This document shows positions 48,901 to 60,800 of a DNA stretch of 64,000 bases, piece after piece; the first letter of the stretch is position 1; every line of letters starts with the position of its first letter. The translations under genes were made by a program, and so were the position numbers. This stretch comes from Rhynochetos jubatus (taxonomy: Eukaryota; Chordata; Aves; Eurypygiformes; Rhynochetidae): NCBI GenBank assembly GCA_027574665.1, contig CM050650.1, positions 98,429,086 to 98,493,085 of the forward strand. Reading direction: 5' to 3'. The notes beneath the pieces were generated by a model. That model was not told where the DNA came from. It saw nothing but the letters and a program-made list of their open reading frames with translations, and searched no databases.

Positions 48901-50499
48901 CTTATAATATCCTTTTTCTGGAGAAATTAGCAGCATGCATGATTGTAGGCAAATGTCTACATCTGCTCCAGTGTATTCCATAAAGAAGCACAATTTATGA
49001 TCACCATTTGTTATTTACTAGATTAGTTGCTGGACAATGAGAGCAGAGCTCCTCAATTTTTATTCTCATTGGCAGAGGATGACGAAAAGAGGAGTGGCAA
49101 ATGTTAGACCAGCATTGCTGAGCAACCTTCCCATCTGCCTTGCACAAGAGAAACCTTGGTGCCACCCTGCAGAGTCTGCAGTCCAACACCAGTTCTCTTC
49201 TAAATCATTTTTGGCACTTTACCCGTAAACACACAATGGTTTTGAGCGGTAGGAAGCATGGAAAGGAGAAAGTAAGGGGTTTCTGCCTGGCATGAGATAG
49301 AGATGACCCAAGGGCCACCTTGCCAGGCCCAGTCAGAGGAGAACACCTCCAGCATTGACAGAAATCATTTACAGCTCTCGTTTGCTTCTTCCCTTCCTTC
49401 ATAAATAAGATAACAGGCACATCATTGCTGGGACACTCCCAGCCTTCTTGAAAACTGCTGGCATTTCATAGCTAAAGACAGGAATTGCATGATGAAATGG
49501 GTCATTAAATAAAGCAGCTGCTTTTATTGTATCACATTAACTTCTGTGTTACTCTGGAAAAAATGCTTACGCTTGGGCTGAGTGCGTGCTCCATTCCTCC
49601 AACGGCAGCCACTGAGCTTAAACCATTTGTCAAGAATTAAGGGAGTCAGGTCCACACTATCAGAGGTCACTGCCTGCTTCGTACATCCATTTGATTTTTT
49701 TTAAGCACGCAAGGCACTTCTTTACAGTAACCCGCACATGGTACCTGGCTCCATCTCTTGTCATGTCATATAGCACTTCTGGCATCTGCCAACTTCTGTA
49801 GCTGCTCCCAGGCTAATCTGGGAGGTGACCCTCGAGGAATGATAGTCCTGGTGAGGAAGCAGCTTCTTAGATTTGGGGGGCTCTGGGTTTTATGTTTAAG
49901 GTAAACATACTGCAATTGTATCCGTCAGCCCAGCTGATTTTTCCAAAACATAGAAACACCTTGTGGGATTCACAGAGCAGGTGGTGCACATGGGGGTCTG
50001 GGAAATGAGACTGGGGCTTTTATTTTCCAGAAAAGACACAGATCACATCTTAAGGAAGGACAAAAGAGCACAACAGAGAAAGTGTAAGGGGGGTTGGGGT
50101 GGGGGTGGGGGGGGAAGAGGGGAACACCCTCAAAGACAAGCTCATGGTATGATCAGTGGTAAAAGCAGATCCTTTAACTTCTCACTAGATGGATGTTTGG
50201 AGCTTACGTTTTTGTTTCTGCTTGAGGATACTCTTTGTTGATGCTCAGAAGAATAGTCTGTCATCTAAACATGCACTTTCAGTTTATCGAAATACAACTT
50301 TTAACACTTCAACTGCTTGTATCAAAAGTCATTTTGATGCCTGGTGAGAGTTTCTCAGCATTGTTTCACTGGAATGTTTTTTTCTTCCACAACTGCAGTA
50401 TGTTTTTCCTAGCAAATAAAAAAATAATGCAACAAAGGGAGAAAGAGAGTAACTCCACAGAAGAGCTGTGCAGTGGAATTCTTCAGACTAAACTTATTA
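45908..50499. other. Unique non-coding stretch, no gene seen
   Basis: About 4.6 kb. The GC-richer part at 45910-46370 has overlapping frames on both strands without family signatures. A G-run cluster at 50088-50122 is listed separately. Confidence 0.5.
50088..50122 (+). other. G-quadruplex-type G-run cluster
   Basis: Within 35 bp the plus strand has runs of 6, 4, 5, 8 and 4 G separated by TT, T, T and AAGA. This fits the four-run, short-loop G-quadruplex pattern. It may simply be a degenerate G-rich tract. Confidence 0.6.
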
Positions 50500-51812
50500 A
50501 AAGGTTAAGATCAAGTCCAGCTGTTAACCTAACACTGCTAATACCATCACTAAACCATGTCCATGAGCACCTTTTAAATACCTCCAGGGTTGGTGACTCA
50601 ACCACCTCCCTGGGCAGCCCCTTCCAATGCCTGACAGCCCTTTCAGTGAAGAAATTTTTCGCAATATTGAATCTAAACCTCCCCTGGCACAACTTGAGGC
50701 CATTTCCACTTGTCCTACCCCGTGTCACCTGGGGGAAAGAGACCAACACCCACCTCTCTGCAACCTCCTTTCAGGTACTTGTAGAAAGCCATAAGGTCTC
50801 CCCCTGAGCCAACCCCAGTTCCCTCAGCTGCTCCTCACAGGACTTGTGCTCCAGACCCTTCCCCAGCTCCACTGCCCTTCTCTGGACATGCCAGCACCTC
50901 AGTATCTTTCTTGCAGTGAGGGGCCCAAAACTGAACACAGGATTCAAGGTGCAGCCTCACCAGTGCCTAGTACAGGGGGACAATCACTTCCCTAGTGCTG
51001 CTGGCCACACTGTTCCTGATGCAGGCCAGGATACCATTGGCCTTCTTGGCCCCCTGGGCACACTGCTGGCTCACATTCAGCCGGCTGTTGACCAACACCC
51101 TCAGGTCCTTTTCCACCGGGCAGCTTTCCAGCCACTCGTCCCCAAGCCTGTAGCGTTGCAGGGGGTTGTTGTGACCCAAGTGTAGGACCAGGCAGTTGGC
51201 CTTGTTGAACCTCATACAGTTGGCCTTGGCCCATCGATCCAGCCTGTCCAGATCCCTCTGTAGAGGGATTTTATACTCTCAAACAGATCAACACTCCCAC
51301 CCAACTTGGTGTCATATGCAAACTTACCAAGGGTGCACTTGATTCCCTTGTCCAGATCACTGATAAAGATATTAAAGAGAACTGGCCCCAGTACTGAGCC
51401 CTTGGGAGCACTTGTGTGACTGGTTGACAACTGGGTTTAACTCCATTCACCACAACTCTTTGAGCACAGCCATGCAATCATTTTTTTACCCAGTGAAGAC
51501 TGCTCCCATTCAAGCCATGAGCAGACAGTTTCTCCAGGAGAATGCTGTGGGAAACAGAGTCAAAGGCTTTACTAAACTCTAGGTAAACAACATCCAGAGC
51601 CTTGCCCTCATCCACTAAGCACGTCACTTTGTCACAGAAGGAGATCAGGTTAATCAGGTGGTACCTGCGTTTCATAAACCCATGCTGACTGGGCCTGATC
51701 ACCTAGCTGTCCTGTATGTGCCTCGTGATGGCACTCCAGATGATCTGCTCCATCACCTCCCACGGCACTGAGGTCAGACTGACAGGTCTGTAGTTCCCTG
51801 GAACCAGGAACA
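50500..51812 (-). mobile_element. CR1 LINE, longest copy, reverse transcriptase to 3' UTR
   Basis: Read on the minus strand, broken frames spell CR1 ORF2 in order: a GNYRPVSLTS-like segment, [52 protein letters not shown], the altered FAYDTKLGG box (51311-51322), [37 protein letters not shown], then [18 protein letters not shown] and [20 protein letters not shown]. The 3' UTR is degraded and the ATTCTATG tail is missing at the left edge. Frames break at least three times, and the first catalytic aspartate of the FADD box is Tyr. The N-terminal endonuclease region is absent. The right border is uncertain by some tens of bases. Confidence 0.95.
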
Positions 51813-52607
51813 GATTTATCATGTTCTCCCTCTTCTTTTTCCATGTTTTTTTTTCTTGGGTGTGCCTCCAGATATTGGCATTGGAAAGGAACAGTCATCC
51901 ATTGCACCTACCATCTACAGGAGCAAGTCCTATATATGCCACAGTCCAAGGAGGAAACTTTTAAAGATAAAGGTGCAGCGGCTTCATACATCACAGCATT
52001 GTCCTACAGCCTCATCAGGGTGCCCTTGTCAGGTGTTGGTCAGTGCCACGTACACATCTCCTCCTCCCTTGGCATGGACACCAGAGACAGAGGCTGGAAA
52101 AGCCACTGCCAGGTCAGAACATAAGTGCCCACAGCATCCTCCTAGCACCAGGGAGGTCTGGGTAGTGAGAGAAAGCTTCCCTTGTGAAAAGGAAGATGAT
52201 GAAAAGAGAAAAGGATCTGCAGAAACCAGCAGTCCAGCTTCTTTGAAGCATCAGTAAGTCAGGAACGGATTCCCTTCGCCATTACTGTAATTCGTTTTCT
52301 CACTCTGACAGATGCATTTCCTCACCACAGCATCGCCTCTTGCAGCTGCCCAGGCAGCAGACAGGACGAGATGCCTTGTGCCACCCGTGCTGCGAACACA
52401 TCTTAGTATTGTCCACCAACTGCTACATCTTCTTCTGCACTAACCTCAGCATAAAACACAGTGTTTAAGGTTGTCCAAGCTGCCAAAACTGTGGCACTGT
52501 CTTGCCTGGCAATGCAGGCAATCCAGTCCTGTAGGACAGAGGAGTAACCAGGGCCAGGACGGGATAATGGGAAGGGACTGGTGATGAAACAGAGGGCCAG
52601 CACAGGA
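51813..52607. other. Unassigned non-coding sequence next to CR1
   Basis: About 800 bp. Plus-strand frames at 51843-52257 begin at the CR1 edge but resemble no CR1 protein segment. I cannot assign this sequence to a repeat family or a gene. Confidence 0.4.
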
Positions 52608-52731
52608 GCAGCCTTGGAGAGCTTCCTCCGCTCTCGGTAAAGGGATGGAGGATGAGGGAGTCGCAGGGAGAGGAAGGACCAGCCAGGGCTGCCCCTCTCA
52701 TGCAGAGCCCAGGAGCCACTGCAGCAGCTCT
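52608..52731 (+). repeat. Unidentified ~120-bp repeat, copy 1
   Basis: It starts 'gcagccttggagagcttcct' and contains 'agggatggaggatgagggag' and 'aggaccagccagggctgccc', ending near CCCAGGAGCCACTGCAGC. It matches 53674-53790 in the same orientation, with small differences. I do not recognise the family. The frames of up to 127 codons across it on both strands are likely chance. Confidence 0.85.
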
Positions 52732-53673
52732 CCAGGGCTTTGCCAGGGACAGAGCTTGGCAACAAGGTCACGGTTGATCCCCTCACTTCCTAGGCACCTG
52801 CCTCCTCTGTCTATGCATGAAACTATACTTCTTGACCTTTTTTGGCTCCCTTTTTTTGGCTCCAGTGAGTTATCAAATCTCAAGGTGGGTTCTGGATGGG
52901 AAGGGACGAGGGGGTGTAGTGCTCCTCCGCACACAGGCCAAGCAGCCTTGAGTTACACAAGTCTGCTCCTCCTGTGTCACTCCTCAGCTGAGGTGGCAGT
53001 AATTAAAAGCTGTGCGTTGATATTTTTTAAACCCTTCTAGCAGAGTGGCAGATTTCCCATGCTCATACCCTTCCGCAGCAAAGGAAGTTACACCTTAACT
53101 CTCAAAATTAAACACCTATTTCTCCCCAATATCAAAAACTTTATTGATTAAACAGAACCTGAAGCTTACTCCAACGAGATTTACTAACTGCTACTTTGGA
53201 CTATTGAAATGTAAATTAAAATCTCTCAGGGCTGTGCTCTAGCATTTTAATTTTAGGCAGTGCGGAGCTGTGGAGGAATGCCAGGAAACAATCATCTCCC
53301 TCCCCTTGCAGAAAAGCCATATTAAAATATAGACGCTGGTTTACAGTCTTTTGTGCTGTCATTCCCCCCACACTACCTGTGTCAACAAATGGCTGGGAAC
53401 CAGGCAGGGATCAATGTTTCAAACGTCAGTGAACTTTACATGCAGACTTCACGCTTTGTACGGGGTACAAAAAACACTGCCCCACGTGAACCCTACAAAG
53501 TGGAGCTGAAGCGAAACAGTGCTCTACACCTGTGAAGCACCAACCATCCTAGTATCCGCACTGGAGCAAACTGGGTGAAGTTTCCCACAGAAAGACTCTG
53601 TGGGTGGGAAGAAAATGTATTTCCTCTGAAGCTGCTGGAATTGCCAGATCCCAGGTCTGTGGACTGTGTGGTG
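52732..53673. other. Spacer between the two unidentified repeat copies
   Basis: About 940 bp with no recognised gene or repeat. The two edges do not look like each other beyond the listed repeat. Confidence 0.5.
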
Positions 53674-53790
53674 GCAGCCTTGGAGAGCTTCATCTACTCT
53701 CACTAGAGGGATGGAGGATGAGGGGGTCACAGGGAGAGGAAGGACCAGCCAGGGCTGCCCTTCTCACACAGAGCCCAGGAACTGTGGCAG
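53674..53790 (+). repeat. Unidentified ~120-bp repeat, copy 2
   Basis: This is a direct copy of 52608-52731: 'gcagccttggagagcttcat', 'agagggatggaggatgaggg', 'aggaaggaccagccagggct' and CACAGAGCCCAGGAACTG. The first ~100 bp are highly similar, then the copies diverge. A consensus-like donor (gaggtaagtg) follows at about 53801-53810, which may be chance. Confidence 0.85.
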
Positions 53791-55701
53791 CTGAGCTGCT
53801 GAGGTAAGTGTTCCTCTGTTGAACACTTTACATGAGGTAAGTAACACTAACCTATAACCAAGGCATTTCCCATTGAAAAATCATAAAAGAAAAGAAAAAA
53901 AAAACCAGTCTTTACCCCCATCACAATGGAAGTGAAGCAAGGGAAGGAGCCTGGAGGGAGCAAACGCTCTTCAGAAGCCATTAGAGTTAAATATAGAATA
54001 ACTTCAAAGACCAAACATTCATCCCCTTTTCTGCCTAACCCACTCTGCTGCCAGAGTGCATTTCATTTCTACGGTCTCAGAGCGAGCACATGGGGCAAAA
54101 ACGTGATCTCGTCAGCCTACGGCAACCCTGCACATCAGGCTGTCCAGGCCTCTTTTCCCAAAATTGCTACTGAGGAAATAGTCCCCAAACTCAGTGGTAG
54201 GAGTGAGAGGTTACTCCCAGCATGCCCAAGTCCAGTACCTCACTAGCCATGAAACATGGGGGACGCCATCCTTCGCTGTTAGCACAGTCCGTGACAAAAT
54301 TAACACCTCAGGCTACAAATTAGCTTACATGCTGGTCCACTCCAGAAAAACCAGGGCAGTCAACACCTAGGTTTCACACTCATTTTTGGGGACCCTGCCA
54401 TCGCCAGCGTAACAGTGATACCAGAGATATTTCATCACTCTCTGTGCAAGACGGATTTGCCAGTCACAACCATGAAAACACAGTGCTGTGTGAATGCCTT
54501 GCACAACTCCCTCCAGACCAGATTAGGGAATGCCATAAAAAGGCCATGGCTGAAGGGAGAAAGCAAACCCATATATCCTGACCTTTATTAAAGAAATGTG
54601 TCCAGCCTGTATTAGTAAAACTAGGAAAAGGTACCATATTACATCCCAAAAAGAAAAAGCTGTGCAACAAAATGTTCATTTAACGCTGCTGAGCAGTCAA
54701 CAATAACCAACCCTCAGAAACTAGGGTGAGAGAGACAGAACTGCGCAGGAGCCTCAGTCTTGTCACTCCTCAAACCCACTCCATCCCTCCGTGACCCCAA
54801 ACCTGGCCCATTTCCCACCTCTCTTCATTGAAGGACTCTCCTCGCAGCTTTTTGGACCCCAAAGGCCAGCACTCAGGGATAAACCTCCAAAATCAGCACT
54901 GCAGCCCATAGCTTTACAACAGTGCAAATGACATACCCATTGCTTAGCTGTAAAGTAATTCGGGAGCCCTTCCACACCAGTGGGTACGTTATTACAGAGG
55001 ACAGCAGGGCTGAGCCCACGCCCTGCAGCGTGCTGGCCAACTGGTTTCTCCTGGGACAGCCGGGAGGAATTTTGGAGAGTTTTAAAAGCAAGATCTTTAG
55101 AGGTGCTTTTCATGACCGCCACCTTCAACGGCAAAAACGAGTCTTTAATCACAATGGGGTTGTCTGATTATGGGTGTAGATTAAATATTCTGGAAGTACA
55201 GGGAACAAAAAATACTCTGATTTATTGTAACAGGCACCTGTCCCCATTTATAAAAACTTGAATTTGTGCTGTACAGTGGTTCGACAAAAAGCCTCGGTAA
55301 GTCATTCGCTATCCAATAGCTACATTGAGTTATCACACGAGCAGCCATTACTCAAGGTGACAGTCTCAGCACAACAAGCCCCTGTTGAGAGCACTTGAGT
55401 TTGTGTCAACGTGAAACTGATGAGCCTAATGGATATCCGCCTGGATGGGTCCAGCGCCTCCATGTAGCCACAAGCCTGACTGTACACAGTGGGACAAATT
55501 GACTGAACAGTGCACCTCTCCAACATTACTCTCTGCACAATAAGACTGACATTTTTCTGCTTTTCTTTAGGTAAGCCTAGGGTTTTGTTGATTTTTTGGT
55601 TTTTGAGGAAGTGGGAAGTAAAAATAACTCGTCATTAAATCGCCGGTCACGTCTAGCAACATGTTTATTGTTGGGTGGGGGTAATAACCTTTCGAAAGTG
55701 A
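53791..55701. other. Unique non-coding stretch, no gene seen
   Basis: About 1.9 kb. Moderately GC-rich sequence at 54720-55160 has long overlapping frames on both strands, up to 129 codons, without a family signature. An A-rich run lies at 53886-53903. Confidence 0.45.
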
Positions 55702-55706
55702 TGGGA
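55702..55706. repeat. Target-site duplication, left copy
   Basis: TGGGA lies directly before the LTR's TG end and is repeated exactly at 56503-56507, directly after its CA end. Confidence 0.88.
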
Positions 55707-56502
55707 TGTCGTGGTTTAACTCCGGCTAGCAAAATACCACGAAGCCGCTCTCACAAATCCCCCTCCCCTCCTCCAGTGGGGGGGAAGAATCGGAGGAAAA
55801 AGAAATAAGGAAGCTCGTAAAATTGAGATAAGAACTATTTACTAATTAAATCTAAATCAATATATACAGGTACTACTAATACTAAATAATTAAAATAGTA
55901 GAAAATTAAACATATAGTACAATATATACAATATGATACAATTTCCCACCATCCACTGACCAATGCACACCCAGATGTTGAGGGATGAAAATCAGACCCA
56001 GAGAGCCCCAGACCCACAGCCCGAGAGCGATCGCAGCCCGAGAGCCACGGCCTGAAGGCCGGAGCCCGGGAGCCTACGCAGCAGATTCCGAGCAAACCTT
56101 ATCACTGATAACACGGCCAGAAAACTCAAAACAATTCACCAGCTCCCACACGAATGAGCCAGCACAGGAGTTAGCAAAGCAGCTAACACAGGAGGGTCAG
56201 CAAGTGCCCAGAGAGACGAGCAAGGGAGTAAGGGAGAGAGAGAGAAGGAAAGAGTAATGGCTACCAGACCCCCTTCCCCACCCCAAGAGACCGGAACATG
56301 ACAGACTATGGGATGAAATACTTCCTTGGTTAGTCTGGGTCAGCTACAGTATCCGAAGTGGACAAAAGACCTTGAGTTCAGTACAGGCCATCCCCAGCAC
56401 CAGCTGAGGCCTTATCAATGTTTTCACTTACTGTCCAGCAACAGAGTTCCCTGGCAACCAGAGTAAAGGGAGTTAGTCCTTTCCTGACTGAACCCAGCAC
56501 AT
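55707..56502 (-). mobile_element. ERVL-like solo LTR (796 bp) with perfect 5-bp TSD
   Basis: It begins TGTCGTGGTTTAACTCC and ends GAACCCAGCACA, giving TG...CA ends, and is bounded on both sides by TGGGA. A 5-bp duplication fits the ERVL (class III) type. By similarity of its ends to the other LTRs here, the sense strand is minus. The middle (56010-56110) is CpG-rich, with repeated CCCGAGAGC-type blocks, and a GAGAGAGAG run lies near 56234-56247. No retroviral coding sequence adjoins it, so it is a solo LTR left by recombination between two LTRs. Its first 71 bp recur as an orphan fragment at 11793. Confidence 0.93.
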
Positions 56503-56507
56503 GGGAG
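56503..56507. repeat. Target-site duplication, right copy
   Basis: TGGGA directly after the LTR's terminal CA, identical to 55702-55706. Confidence 0.88.
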
Positions 56508-59500
56508 AACGCTTGGCTTTGATTTTCTCCATCAGACATGATGTGCCTGGCACACTGCAGCACGAAGATACCCAAAGCTCTGGCTATGCAGCCCACTTAG
56601 GGGAAGAAAGGGGCTGTGCCCAGTTCTGGTGCACGCTAGACCGATCTTGGAGGCTATTCTCACGTAAAATCTATAATCTTCTTTAGGTAATTCCATAGAC
56701 TCACCTGTTTTATCTTGAAAAGTAAGTATTCTAAAGTTGATAGCTGAGAAAGATCAGGATTTCTTTCATGGCTCTCCCTCTTAATCAGGACATATTTCCT
56801 TACTGCAAGCAGACATCACAGTTTCTGAGCTGATCCCAAATTATTTTTGTTAAAACCTCTAGCTGAGCCTCATAGTGCAGAGAAGATTCATGCCCTAACC
56901 AAGAATAGTAGAGAACAAATAAAATGCACACCAGTTATTTTTCTACTGCCAAAGTTACTTCATTGTCATTTTATAATACACAGTTCTCTAAATTACATAC
57001 AGAAATTTCCTCCTTCTTCTAAAAAAAAAGGTAATGAAAGTCATTGTCTGAAAGCAGAATATTCATCTTCTGAGTTTCTTAACTGCAGTTTGGGCTTTTA
57101 TATCTTTACTGCATATTAGAAAGGGGGGGGAAACCCAATAAGTATCTAGCGAGATTGATTTCTGGAGCTGTTATTTAATCTCTGGGGGTTTTTTTCAGCA
57201 CTTAATGCAATGTAGCCAGTAGGGAACAGTCACATTTTGTGTTCATTCATCTGATTAAGGAGAAAAAGTCACTTCCTAGTGCCACGCATTCATTGGGGGA
57301 TTAGCCAAATTACCACGGTCTGAGTCATCAGGCCCATAACAGCCCTCCATCAATCTCTGCACAGCCCTTCAAGTGGAGAGATGCATGGCATGGCCCTGCT
57401 CCACTGCACCCCAGTCTCCGTGGTGCCACCGCCCCCAGAATAGGGGCCAGCCCCGGCCATTGCCAGCTCCCCTAACCCCAGGGTAAGCGAGCTCTGGAAG
57501 CAACAAGGGGCTGAGAAAGTCCTCACCGCCACAAGCACTGAGGAAATGCCGCTGCAGGCAAGCCAGAGGAAAATTACATCTATCTGGGGGCGTTTATTTG
57601 GAGCTTTGTTTAAAAGCAATGCGAGGCAGATGGGGACAGAATAAATCTGCGGTGAGAAGCGAAGTAGGATAACAAATAAGAAGATACTGAACCTTGTTCT
57701 TCAGGGAACACGTTAATATTCTTATCTAACAATATGTCCCTTTAGTGATAATACAGTGGGAACAATTCAAAATCATATTCATATAAATAAGGCGTAGCTG
57801 TTACCAGAGCTCAGTTTAAATGACAAAGCTATCTGTTAATGTGAATTCATTAGTATCCTCTTCCCTGGGTGTCTATATCTAATTTGTGGCTAAATTATAT
57901 GGGGGTTTTATGCTATACACGACCCCGACCTGACGCTGCAGTACTTTTACTCCCAGAGAACCAGGGGTGGGAGGGGTGAGGAGCGGGCTGTCTTCTGAAC
58001 TATTGCCAAACACTGCGGTACAGCAACTTCAGCACTTGATCAGGCAAAAACCTCCTTTAACAGGCAACGGTTATTTGCAGAAAGAGGGAGAGATCAGAGC
58101 TCCGCTGTGCAGCACAGTCACGAGAAATTACATCGTGTCTCTCTGTCCAGAGATGGAGAACGCCACTTAGAGAAACCACAGCAAAATTGGTTGAGTCATC
58201 CTCCATCCATCACGTCTGCAGCTTCCTTCTCAAGGTGGGAAAAACGATGATAAATACAGCGTGAGCATATTAAACTGTGTCTTCTTCCTGAGCCGCAAAT
58301 AAAGCTGCCTGCAGGATTTGCCTCCCCAGGAGTAACTGCCAAGGAGAAATCCAGGAAAAACAAAGGGAGATGGTTAATTGAGTGATGCTCGCATCCCTCA
58401 ACAGACATGGTCCTACAGAATGGAGCGTGCAGTCCCAATCTGGCACTGTTTACAAACACAATGCAACTGGCATCGTTTCAATATTGTCATAACAGGTGAG
58501 CACACGTACAGCCTGGGGAGGAAATAGCATTTTTATTGACCGACAGATTGCAGTACTACGTTACATTGAACATCCCATTAAAAATGGAGTGAGCCCTACC
58601 TAAAATATGGCACCGTGCAAAGGTTGGCGGTACGGTGGTCATTTTATCAAGGTTAAGGCTGCCTTGTAAAGCTTTGTTGGTTATGAATGTTAAATAAATA
58701 GATATAAATTGTATCTATCTCAAAGCCAGCTTAGCTCTGCCAGTGGATCCCCTAGAGTAGGTACAGATATGCTTTTATCAGCTTGGTTGGGCTGTTTGAG
58801 GAAATAATAGCCTAACAAAAGCAGCATCTATATCTGTGTCTTTGCTGCAGGGCTGAGCAGACATGCAATGCCAGGACAGCTGCTGCAGCAGCACTGCTTC
58901 CACCATCAATCACTCCTGATGCGATCTGTATGCATGTGTGAATGTACATATAGATAACGTGTGTCCGTCTGTACACATCCTGACTCTCAAGTCCCAGTTC
59001 CAGCCGTGCCCACGGCCTTCGACCACTTCCGGGGCACACACAGTCCCCAGCAGCTCCTGACAGTGGTGACAGTCACTCCACGGCCACCTCCCTTCACTCT
59101 GCACTTCTGACCTGCCTAAAACCAGATCGATAAAGTAAAAAAAACCACATTAAACGTTATTATGCAAATACAAATTTGACACTTCAGCACTGAAGATTTT
59201 GCGGGGATCTGAATTACACCTCTGCTAATTACACATCTAGTTTTCCTCACTCTGACAACTTCATGACTGGCATTTGTTGCCTCTGATTTCTGCAGTGAGC
59301 TTCCATTTCTACAGCAACCAGTGCTCGAGTACTCAGTTAATACCACTACTCATCGAATACCATAGAGAGTAAACATTCTGTGTTGTCAAAAACAAGGGTT
59401 GAAGAAGGCCCCATGAATGATTCTGTCACTTAAAGACCTCCATGTTCTGGTCATCGTTGCTGTTGGTTTTTCAGAAGCACTTCAGAAGCCTTTTGCTCAC

Positions 59501-60169
59501 TCCTGCAAAAATGGGCTGTTACCATTAAAAAAACTCTCCAATGCGTAGAACAGATGGAAAGCATGAAATTGTGCATGGAAAAGTGGGGCGGGGATTACCA
59601 ACAAGTGGCCTTTTAGTTATTAATCTCTTCCAAAGTCTGAAGAAAAGTTAACATATAATATTTCTTCAGTCCCTTCAGCCACTCCCTGTTCTTAAAATTC
59701 ATGAAAATTACAATTTTCAAAACAGCATTTGAAGGCCACACTGGATTCCAGACTTTTTTTTGATCATGAGACAGAATCATCAGTGGATGACAACAAATAA
59801 TGCTAGAAGGAGCCAAAACCCACTGAAGCTGAAAGATATCTCCAAAAGCTCTAGTAGGATTTGGTCCAGAGTTTGCCTTGTACTGTAACCATCCTAAAGT
59901 TCTGCTGGCAAGGACGTAGTACGATTTCTCTTTTTTCATCGTGAGAGTCACATGAATCGATAAATGCTGCCTCGTTCCAAAGCCGTTTGCTTAGTCCCTG
60001 GCTCTAATAACACTCTGCAGACTGATGACTGACTAATTGACAGGCCTTTTTGGGATACCTAGTGATGAATATCAACAACAAAGTGAAATGTCAGCAAGTC
60101 AGTGAAATATATCGCAAGGTTTACACGGATTATGAGAAGCTGTATTATCAAACAAGAGAATGAAGTCAA
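56508..60169. other. Repeat-free non-coding stretch
   Basis: About 3.7 kb with no recognised repeat. Parts such as 57120-57340 are AT-rich with complex, non-repetitive motif content, which is compatible with conserved non-coding DNA, but conservation cannot be judged from one sequence. The 112-codon minus-strand frame at 59613-59951 resembles no family I know. Confidence 0.45.
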
Positions 60170-60800
60170 GGGATCAGCAAGTGTAGAATCAGAGCATCCA
60201 GCGGGATAGTGCTAATTAAGTCCAGGGAGATTTTATAAACGTAGATTTAACGGCTTTACTCAGATTTTCATCTTTTCTTGTATAACCAGTAGGTTTATTC
60301 AGAGATCGTGTTAGTAATCAACTCAAGTAGAAGTGGCAACATGAGTAGAAAAGGGACTGCACAGAGGAATAGTTAGGTTGAAGAAAAGCAAAATTACAAT
60401 TTCCCTGCTGCCTGCTAATGACTTAACGACCTCAAATGTGATCCATAGGGGGCTGCAAAAGGAAGCTGTCTTTTGAAATTCAAGCAGGAGTTTCATATCT
60501 GCTATGCTAATTTCCAGACGCTAACGTGACCAATTTTATACATAAACAACAATTTTATCTGGCATTTTGGGTTCAAGTTGCAATCATTTTCAGTAAAAAA
60601 ATATCAGCGAGTAAGTAATAATGTCCCTTCGGCTGGAATTGTGACCCTGGTGTCATCCAGAAAACCAGCCGTGTTAATCACCCAGCTGCAACGCCGTGAC
60701 AATAAACACATCTGTTTATGAGCAGTCGCCCGTTCTGATCTGCCTCTCGCTGGGTGCATCGTATGCACCGTGTTACACTTGTAATGAGGCTGGCCAGAAA
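60170..60800. promoter_or_regulatory. Candidate conserved non-coding element A
   Basis: This is repeat-free, low-redundancy sequence with several homeodomain-type and forkhead-type motifs. They include GCTAATTAAG near 60210 and an inverted pair ATAAACA-CATC-TGTTTAT at 60702-60719. It looks like developmental enhancer DNA, but this is inference from texture and motifs only. Confidence 0.25.

Noticed and set aside
50235-50807. 190-codon plus-strand frame
   Set aside because: Its right half is antisense CR1 and its left half is AT-rich unique sequence with no family signature.
54763-55261. Overlapping frames of 81-129 codons on both strands, considered as an exon cluster
   Set aside because: No domain or family resemblance, and open on both strands because of local composition.
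59613-59951. 112-codon minus-strand frame with fairly protein-like composition
   Set aside because: No recognised family, no convincing splice signals, and the length is within chance expectation for this much AT-rich sequence.
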